DNA from: UBA11855 sp964591705
GTDB taxonomy: Archaea > Thermoproteota > Bathyarchaeia > Bathyarchaeales > Bathycorpusculaceae
Assembly: GCA_964591705.1 (NCBI GenBank)
Contig: CAZQCX010000066.1
Span: 1 to 6,838, forward strand
Length of the DNA: 6,838 nucleotides
Reading direction: 5' to 3'
Every line of letters starts with the position of its first letter. Position 1 is the stretch's first letter. The notes below the pieces were generated by a model, which worked only from the letters and a program-made list of their open reading frames with translations, was not told the origin of the DNA and did not search any database. A program made the position numbers and the translations under genes. Below, piece by piece: positions 1-3,888 of the stretch.

Positions 1-55
1 ACAGGCTTCCATAATAGAACATGCTCAGAAGCCTTTAAAATTCTGCACACCCCTA
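1..55. repeat. Left copy of perfect 55-bp terminal inverted repeat
   Basis: Bases 1-55 are the exact reverse complement of 6784-6838. Identity stops at base 56 (T here, A in the mirrored copy). Inside the repeat, AGGCTTC (3-9) and GAAGCCT (28-34) form a 7-bp inverted pair around an 18-base loop. One frame reads through the repeat into the acetyltransferase fragment without a stop, so that gene is probably cut at or near base 55. The repeat could be the end of an element, the inner edge of a larger repeat lying outside the window, or a k=55 assembly junction. No transposase is present to decide between these. Confidence 0.95.
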
Positions 56-91
56 TTATTTCTTTTTTTCATCGCGCAACTCGCTTCCGAC

Positions 92-622
92 TTGCACTTA
101 GATCGAGAATGCTGTTCACGAAGTATCTTTTGCCTGATACACAAAGATGAGCTGTGCGGCGTCATCGTGTACTGCTATCCCCCGCCAACCTGCTACGGGC
201 GAAGGCTCGTTTTGCCGCACATGAGCATGAAAGAGCTCAACCAGAAGCTCAGCATAATCAACCGCGTAGTCATACACCCAAAATACCGCACCATCGGTCT
301 AGGCAGTAAAATAATACGCGAAACGTTACCGTTGGCTGGAACACCTTGCGTTGAGATGGTTGCAGCCATGGCAAAGTACAACCCCTTCGCGGAAAAAGCA
401 GGGCTTCAAAAAGTAACCGAGCAAAAACCCACCAAGAGCATTTTGGCGATTGCAGCGTTGCTGTCTGAGCTCGGTTTCAATCTGCAGCTCCTAAGCAGTG
501 AACGCTATGTATCGCAGAAACTCGGTTGTTTAAGCTCTTCGGATAGAGCCAAACTCAAGGAACTATTCATCAAGAACAAGCATCCACGTTTTGAAAAGGA
601 GTTTGCTGTCAGTAGACATTAA
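92..622 (+). CDS. GNAT-type N-acetyltransferase domain fragment, 176 codons
   Basis: This is the surviving open frame of the left-end gene, taken from a TTG with no ribosome binding site, so the start is not credible as a real one. The GNAT core is visible. Residues 58-73 (RVVIHPKYRTIGLGSK) match the acetyl-CoA pyrophosphate-binding motif A, with R/Q-x-x-G-x-G/A represented by R66-T-I-G-L-G. Residues 97-105 (NPFAEKAGL) match the following helix-turn typical of the fold. A YPPP stretch near residues 29-32 precedes RRLVLP, a segment I associate with archaeal ATPase-acetyltransferase fusions. If made, the product would be a soluble cytoplasmic protein transferring acetyl groups from acetyl-CoA; the substrate is unknown. 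Loss of the 5' end and a premature TAA make function doubtful. Confidence 0.6.
   Translation: MHLDRECCSRSIFCLIHKDELCGVIVYCYPPPTCYGRRLVLPHMSMKELNQKLSIINRVVIHPKYRTIGLGSKIIRETLPLAGTPCVEMVAAMAKYNPFAEKAGLQKVTEQKPTKSILAIAALLSELGFNLQLLSSERYVSQKLGCLSSSDRAKLKELFIKNKHPRFEKEFAVSRH
620..622 (+). other. In-frame premature stop in the acetyltransferase frame
   Basis: TAA follows ...SRH and is followed in the same frame by PFWKTADYVKCIEN and 28 further sense codons. The downstream frame keeps a protein-like composition (a hydrophobic helix-like stretch, VKLIKLVGMLLQTKVYLFW), so the stop looks like a recent nonsense change. Pyrrolysine recoding uses TAG, not TAA, so it cannot rescue this codon. Confidence 0.7.
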
Positions 623-760
623 CCATTTTGGAAAACAGCCGACTATGTGAAGTGCATTGAAAACGCTGACTCCGAAAAAATGGTCAAACTCATCAAGCTT
701 GTAGGGATGCTCTTGCAGACAAAGGTCTACTTGTTCTGGCAAAATCCTTGATATAGGCAA

Positions 761-767
761 TTTTTTT
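761..767 (+). terminator. T7 run after the acetyltransferase fragment
   Basis: Seven consecutive T residues start 9 bases after the final TGA (749-751). Archaeal RNA polymerase commonly terminates at such runs without a hairpin. The rest of the convergent gap (768-843) shows nothing else, and I see no comparable run for the regulator on the opposite strand. Confidence 0.45.
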
Positions 768-843
768 CTCGGTCCACAATGGATAACCATTGAAATAGGA
801 TAACAGACGTTGATAAACTGGACTTTAAGCGCGTTGCACTTCA

Positions 844-1953
844 TCAGGGTGGATAGCGCGTCAAGATATGATCCCTGCAAAATAACGCATCAGTTCTAGG
901 ACCAGAATATTTCGACGAAGGGTGAATAAAGGTAAGAAGGGCATCGAAGTAGTTTGTCTCAATCGTGTGCCTGAAACCTGCAGACGTGAGGATTGTGTAA
1001 GCTCTGGTTTTGACACCGCCGTATCCTTCGATTAGTATACACCCAGGCGGTAGAATGAGCTGATCAGGAAAGAGTTTTATTGGCACAGTCCATCCTGCGA
1101 AAAAAATATTGCCGTGTACGCGAACCTCGATTTCGTCTTTCTTGACCAATTGGATATTATTCGCCGCAGGGGTTCCTTCATAAGCTCTCCTCATAATTTC
1201 CTGAGCGTTCAGAGGTTTTCCCATAACAGCCACCGGAACGTAAGCGTGACCCTTAGGAGTTTCAAGCCAAAGATAGACTACAATATACTCATCTGGCCCG
1301 AATGAAGATTGTTTGTACGCATGCACGGCTTCAATCATCATGTCAGGAAGGCCAAAGCAGCTATGTGGATGAATGAGAGCAACTCCGACACTGGCGTACC
1401 TTCTTGAGACGTCCTTTGCAGGATTCGCTGCAGCAATTCGATTGGCGTTAATGATCTTGCTAAGAACGTCTGTCTCCGTTATTGTTCCTGGAGGCTTCAC
1501 GTCGATGACGGTAACGTTTCCCAGCATTTGATTCAATTGGTCATTTATGGGAAGCGGAAAAGCCGCAGGCCCATTGGATCCGATTATCGATTCCAAAGTA
1601 ATGGTTGATGGCTCCTGAGAGTTTTCCCAGATATTGTTCAGCGCAGTCTGCATCATCTCAACATATCCCCGATCAGCACTGTGGAAAACGTTGTCAAAAC
1701 GCTCTATTGGCTCGCTTTCATCCTGGTCTTGCGATCTGAATTGGAAGAGGTGTTTCCCGTCAACAATTGTTGTTGCCAGATAGTTTGTTGGAACATGCCT
1801 GACTGCGCAAAATTTCGAAAGCTGCTTCGCGGCCTCCCAATTCTCCTTCACAATTGGTGCCATTATCTTTACGGAGACGCCTTTGGCAGCGTGTTTCTTA
1901 AGATGCAGAGGTTTGCTATATAATTCAGTAAGCCCCTCCGAAGTCGTCAGCAT
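844..1953 (-). CDS. C-terminal piece of the TrmB-family regulator (369 codons open)
   Basis: This is the longest intact piece of the broken regulator. The ATG at 1953 lies inside the original frame and is not a true start: upstream codons in this frame read QEKKI and join the preceding piece once one A of the A7 run is removed. Early residues (LTTSEGLTELYSKPLHLKKH, then VKIMAPI, then CAVRHVP and ATTIVDGKHLFQF) resemble the sensor-domain half of large archaeal TrmB-like proteins. The remaining 250 or so residues form a second domain (DVKPPGTITETDVL, YVPVAVMGKP, VHGNIFFAGWTVPIKLF, FIHPSSKYSGP) that I recall from uncultured archaeal homologues but cannot name. There is no membrane segment, so the product would be cytoplasmic. 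It could conceivably be translated alone, but no ribosome binding site is apparent. Confidence 0.6.
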   Translation of the reverse strand: MLTTSEGLTELYSKPLHLKKHAAKGVSVKIMAPIVKENWEAAKQLSKFCAVRHVPTNYLATTIVDGKHLFQFRSQDQDESEPIERFDNVFHSADRGYVEMMQTALNNIWENSQEPSTITLESIIGSNGPAAFPLPINDQLNQMLGNVTVIDVKPPGTITETDVLSKIINANRIAAANPAKDVSRRYASVGVALIHPHSCFGLPDMMIEAVHAYKQSSFGPDEYIVVYLWLETPKGHAYVPVAVMGKPLNAQEIMRRAYEGTPAANNIQLVKKDEIEVRVHGNIFFAGWTVPIKLFPDQLILPPGCILIEGYGGVKTRAYTILTSAGFRHTIETNYFDALLTFIHPSSKYSGPRTDALFCRDHILTRYPP

Positions 1954-2263
1954 TAGGATTTTTTTCTCTTGCCGAACGCATCGCCTTCTCGTATTTCTTC
2001 TTGGTCATTTCCGCATCCCAACCAGCATGGACTGTTGGCGCTGCCCCACCTGCTTCGAGCTCAACAAGTTTCTCCTCTATTTCCGTCGAGTTCCGCCACA
2101 AATCTTCAAACACCATAGAGAATGCTTGCACAAGCGCTTTGCAGTTTGTCCAGAGGCAGACGTCGTCTTTCCCAAGTACAGGCGCAGTAGGCTTCGGCGT
2201 GATGAAGAAAAGCGTCTCATCCTCATCTCTCATCATCATTTGAGGCAGAACTTTTAATCCCAA
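1925..2263 (-). CDS. Sensor-region piece of the TrmB-family regulator
   Basis: This 112-codon open frame holds the segment GLKVLPQMMMRDEDETLFFITP followed by WTNCKALVQAFSMVFEDLWRNS, typical of the effector-domain region of TrmB-like archaeal regulators. The frame is also open upstream of its ATG, reading RRIPTTKINFKVRNLNL from about 2311, which shows that the ATG at 2263 is internal. The last 14 codons (after REK) are out of frame, downstream of the A7 run at 1959-1965, so the tail ending GGAY is an artefact of the frame change. It overlaps the next piece by 29 bases. Confidence 0.6.
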   Translation of the reverse strand: MGLKVLPQMMMRDEDETLFFITPKPTAPVLGKDDVCLWTNCKALVQAFSMVFEDLWRNSTEIEEKLVELEAGGAAPTVHAGWDAEMTKKKYEKAMRSAREKNPNADDFGGAY

Positions 2264-2274
2264 GTTGAGGTTTC

Positions 2275-2490
2275 TTACTTTGAAATTGATTTTGGTCGTA
2301 GGAATTCTCCTGAGAAGAGCCCCCTCGCCGCCTTGACGTTTTGGCTTGACAGCTCAGTGAGTAAACGGAATTGAACCTTAGAATTCAACGGATGCTCAGA
2401 CGCGACATCAAAAACGCCAAACTGCTCAGCACGTGAAATTCCTGCGGCAGTTGTTACGGTGGACAACTGGTTTCTAGCTTCTTTCACCAT
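2275..2490 (-). CDS. Linker piece of the TrmB-family regulator
   Basis: This 71-codon open frame contains MVKEARNQLSTVTTAAGISRAEQFGVFDV and FRLLTELSSQNVKAARGL, matching the segment that joins the coiled linker to the sensor domain in TrmB-like proteins. It is in the same frame as the helix-turn-helix piece (2895-2665). Between the two, 2690-2508 is read in another frame as LETVIDQHDKTKRDEAALIE and further helical sequence, so the first two shifts (+1, then -1) compensate. The final 11 or so codons are out of frame after the third break near 2312. Confidence 0.55.
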   Translation of the reverse strand: MVKEARNQLSTVTTAAGISRAEQFGVFDVASEHPLNSKVQFRLLTELSSQNVKAARGLFSGEFLRPKSISK

Positions 2491-2664
2491 CTGCGAAATC
2501 TTGGCTAAATCTTGCTGTTGCCTTCGATTACCATAAACTTCTCGGAAAAAGCCTCGAGAATAGGTTTTTGGATGCTTTTCCAGTAAGTGAGCACTTCGTT
2601 TCTGGTACTCTCTATCAGAGCAGCTTCATCACGCTTGGTCTTGTCGTGTTGGTCTATGACTGTT

Positions 2665-2895
2665 TCAAGGGGAACCACAGCAAAACGGGCCAGGAGTTTC
2701 TAAAGTTGCCTCGACTAAGCCCTTGCTCATTAGGGTCTTCATAAGACGGTAGATTTGCGCTGTGTGCCGTTTCATGCCCTTGGCGATTTTCCCGCATTTG
2801 AGGACTCCGTGCTTTGCGAGGAAAAGGTACAGTTCTGCCTCTCTATCTGAGAGCCCTAAACTTCCGAGAATGCCTTCGATTGTCTCTTCACCCAT
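2665..2895 (-). CDS. N-terminal winged helix-turn-helix piece of the TrmB-family regulator
   Basis: Residues 15-66 form a TrmB-type winged helix: helix 1 (SDREAELYLFLAKHG, 16-30), helix 2 (KCGKIAKGM, 33-41), a likely recognition helix (RHTAQIYRLMKTLMSKG, 43-59) and the wing strand (LVEATLETP, 60-68). The ATG at 2895 is the natural start, with a helical leader of the usual length. After ETP a one-base shift replaces the expected ARFAVVPLE with a short false tail ending at TGA. As it stands the product would be a 76-aa DNA-binding domain without its sensor, which could still occupy DNA or interfere; that is speculation. Confidence 0.65.
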   Translation of the reverse strand: MGEETIEGILGSLGLSDREAELYLFLAKHGVLKCGKIAKGMKRHTAQIYRLMKTLMSKGLVEATLETPGPFCCGSP

Positions 2896-2916
2896 TGCCT
2901 GTTGCTTCCAGAGGGT

Positions 2917-2933
2917 GCAACAACTTTTGTTGC
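2917..2933. promoter_or_regulatory. Perfect 17-bp palindrome, candidate operator
   Basis: GCAACAA-CTT-TTGTTGC has 7-bp arms and a 3-base centre, 21 bases upstream of the regulator ATG. A further GTTGC half-site lies at 2901-2905. The position, between an AT-rich box (2943-2949) and the start of the minus-strand gene, would overlap the likely transcription start of that gene. It fits an autoregulatory operator for the adjacent winged-helix protein, though the link is inference. Confidence 0.45.
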
Positions 2934-2942
2934 TAGCTCATT

Positions 2943-2949
2943 CTTAATA
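2943..2949. promoter_or_regulatory. Possible TATA-like box between divergent genes
   Basis: CTTAATA (TATTAAG on the other strand) is the most AT-rich short stretch in the divergent gap. It could serve as an archaeal TATA element for the minus-strand regulator (about 50 bases from its ATG), for the plus-strand secreted-protein gene (about 60 bases from its GTG), or for both. There is no clear BRE. Confidence 0.25.
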
Positions 2950-2992
2950 CTGCAAACTGGCTAAACTGCTTTTCGGTGAGTGAAACGAGAAA

Positions 2993-3000
2993 GGAGGTGA
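2993..3000 (+). promoter_or_regulatory. Strong Shine-Dalgarno sequence fixing the GTG start at 3008
   Basis: GGAGGTGA is fully complementary to the usual archaeal/bacterial 16S 3' end and lies 7 bases before the GTG at 3008. This decides the start, since the following residues form a clean signal peptide (MKK then a hydrophobic run). Confidence 0.8.
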
Positions 3001-3007
3001 AAGAAGA

Positions 3008-3580
3008 GTGAAGAAAGCAGCAGTTGTAGCGGTTGCTATTCTAATTGTTGCAGGATTGCTTTCAACATCTTTATCGCTGGCAAATGCAACGCCATCCACG
3101 CCAGTAAGCGGAAGATGGGTTGGAACCCCCGGTTCCGCTATCTTTTCAAACATAAAGATTGCTGGCGGTAACGTCTTTCTGGACGTATATAACAAAGGAC
3201 CATATGTTTCAGGCGACATACTTGGCAGTTTTGAGCAAACCTTCACGGCAGTTGTGCATTACGGCGACCCAGAAATTGCGAAGAATATAGAGACGATTCC
3301 GATTCCGCAGAGACCCGACGCAGATTTCAATTGGATTAAAATGGAGCGTGTCTTCACAGGAACAGTTCTTGGAGTCCCTGGTGGTCTTACGATACGGCTT
3401 GAAGCTAAGGGTTATGGCAATACTCTGAGAGGGCCAGCGTGTTATGACTTGGAGGGGACATGGGTAATTATTAGCGGAACTGGAGGATTAGCGAATCTTC
3501 ATGGACAAGGAACGTGGTGGCATTCAAAAACAGGATTCACTGGTCTTGAATACGAGGGACAGGTGCATTTTGACCCATAA
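3008..3580 (+). CDS. Secreted 190-aa protein, probable beta-barrel (DUF3224/allene-oxide-cyclase-like)
   Basis: The GTG start is supported by an excellent ribosome binding site. Residues 1-27 form a Sec signal peptide: MKK, a hydrophobic core (AVVAVAILIVAGLL), then SLANA with likely cleavage after A27. The mature part is about 163 residues with no further membrane segment and one cysteine. Its second half alternates hydrophobic and glycine-rich strands (FTGTVLGVPGGLTIRLEAKGYG, then LEGTWVIISGTGGLANLHGQGTW, then GLEYEGQVHF). This resembles the GT-x-G/SGTG-x-L-x-x-L-x-G-x-G pattern of DUF3224-type and allene-oxide-cyclase-like barrels. That resemblance is by eye and the function is unknown; a lipocalin-like ligand binder or a structural surface protein is possible. 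It diverges from the broken TrmB gene and is followed, 308 bases later, by a second exported protein on the same strand. Confidence 0.8.
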   Translation: MKKAAVVAVAILIVAGLLSTSLSLANATPSTPVSGRWVGTPGSAIFSNIKIAGGNVFLDVYNKGPYVSGDILGSFEQTFTAVVHYGDPEIAKNIETIPIPQRPDADFNWIKMERVFTGTVLGVPGGLTIRLEAKGYGNTLRGPACYDLEGTWVIISGTGGLANLHGQGTWWHSKTGFTGLEYEGQVHFDP

Positions 3581-3602
3581 GGAACTGAGAGATAAGAAGA
3601 CC

Positions 3603-3622
3603 TTTGCCCCTTTTCTTTCTTT
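3603..3622 (+). terminator. T/C-rich tract after the secreted-protein gene
   Basis: A pyrimidine tract with T4, T3 and T3 runs begins about 22 bases after the stop of the upstream gene. It is consistent with archaeal T-rich termination without a hairpin. If so, the two exported-protein genes are separate transcripts. Confidence 0.35.
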
Positions 3623-3668
3623 GAGTTTCGTTTACAAAACTAACACTTGAAGGATCAGAATGAAAGAA

Positions 3669-3674
3669 GGAGGG
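3669..3674 (+). promoter_or_regulatory. Shine-Dalgarno-like GGAGGG ahead of a micro-ORF
   Basis: GGAGGG lies 9 bases before an ATG at 3684. The site is part of a purine-rich run (3660-3690), so the match may be due to composition. Confidence 0.3.
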
Positions 3675-3683
3675 AAAAAAGGA

Positions 3684-3782
3684 ATGAAGAAAATTCGGGT
3701 AGTGTTCCAGTTTAGAATAGTTATTGTTTATTGCCTCCCTTTCACGTATGGAAACGGAGCGAATTGTGCTCATTTGAATTAA
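3684..3782 (+). CDS. Possible 32-codon micro-ORF or remnant signal peptide
   Basis: ATG AAG AAA opens a 32-codon frame ending in TAA, with a GGAGGG site 9 bases upstream. The peptide begins MKKIRVVFQF, continues with a hydrophobic segment (IVIVYCLPF) and ends TYGNGANCAHLN. The shape, a basic N-terminus followed by a hydrophobic run, is like the start of the exported proteins on either side. It could therefore be a small membrane peptide or the stump of a lost secreted gene. No family is recognised. Against it: it is short and sits in a purine-rich stretch where such a ribosome binding site can arise by chance. Confidence 0.25.
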   Translation: MKKIRVVFQFRIVIVYCLPFTYGNGANCAHLN

Positions 3783-3805
3783 CTACTCGGATTGGCACAC
3801 TACCC
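3697..3805. repeat. 9-bp inverted pair flanking 91 bases
   Basis: GGGTAGTGT (3697-3705) is matched in reverse complement by ACACTACCC (3797-3805). The arms are perfect but widely spaced, and a chance match within 300 bases cannot be excluded. Confidence 0.35.
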
Positions 3806-3812
3806 AAAAATC

Positions 3813-3819
3813 TTAAATT
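3813..3819 (+). promoter_or_regulatory. Candidate TATA element for the beta-propeller gene
   Basis: TTAAATT is preceded by an A-rich stretch (3806-3810) that might act as BRE. It would place a transcript start near 3842 and a leader of about 47 bases containing a small TACAC/GTGTA hairpin (3845-3860) and a GGAG ribosome site. Confidence 0.3.
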
Positions 3820-3872
3820 GCGAACGAATGCTAATGTTCGGTCATACACTGAAATGTGTAAGAAAAATTAAA

Positions 3873-3876
3873 GGAG
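3873..3876 (+). promoter_or_regulatory. Ribosome binding site for the 852-aa gene
   Basis: GGAG (within AAAGGAGT) lies 12 bases before the ATG at 3889. The spacing is a little long but acceptable, and this ATG gives the complete signal peptide. Confidence 0.6.
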
Positions 3877-3888
3877 TAAAAAAGAAGA

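Larger units (their letters stand above)
56..751 (+). pseudogene. Decayed 3' part of an ABC ATPase/GNAT acetyltransferase gene (COG2401-like)
   Basis: The frame is open from the window edge (base 2) through the repeat. Family-like sequence becomes recognisable only from about base 68 (residues FFIAQLASD, then HLDREC). It runs to a TAA at 620-622. The same frame then continues for 42 sense codons to TGA at 749-751, ending in residues LLQTKVYLFWQNP, which look like a natural C-terminus of the family. A single C-to-T change (CAA to TAA) would explain the internal stop. Family members of this kind, as I recall them, carry an ABC ATPase domain ahead of the acetyltransferase. None is present here, so the 5' part is missing or lies outside the window. 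A T7 run (761-767) follows the final stop. The family assignment is by remembered resemblance and is moderately sure; the broken frame is seen directly. Confidence 0.65.
844..2895 (-). pseudogene. TrmB-family transcriptional regulator, about 680 codons, broken by four frame changes
   Basis: Four reading-frame pieces on the minus strand join end to end into one protein: an N-terminal winged helix-turn-helix, a helical linker, a TrmB-like sensor region and a long C-terminal domain. The breaks are an apparent extra base at 2687-2692, a missing base at 2506-2507 (TAG stop in the upstream frame), a missing base near 2312-2313, and an extra A in a 7-A run (T7 on the + strand, 1959-1965). Restoring each single base gives uninterrupted family-like sequence across every junction. 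TrmB proteins bind promoter DNA and respond to a small effector, often a sugar, and often act on adjacent genes. The gene diverges from the secreted-protein gene at 3008. Four indels in one gene, against none in the 852-codon gene nearby, favour true decay over sequencing error, but raw reads would decide. Confidence 0.75.

Noticed and set aside
620..622. Recoded stop (pyrrolysine) in the acetyltransferase
   Set aside because: Pyrrolysine is encoded by TAG; this codon is TAA.
563..880. 105-codon minus-strand frame overlapping the acetyltransferase and regulator ends
   Set aside because: It overlaps the antisense of family-like sequence on the left and the tail of the regulator on the right, and has no recognisable features.
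1959..1965. Programmed frameshifting at the A7 run of the regulator
   Set aside because: A slippery A run could support frameshifting, but the same gene has three other breaks at non-slippery sites, so decay or error explains all four more simply.
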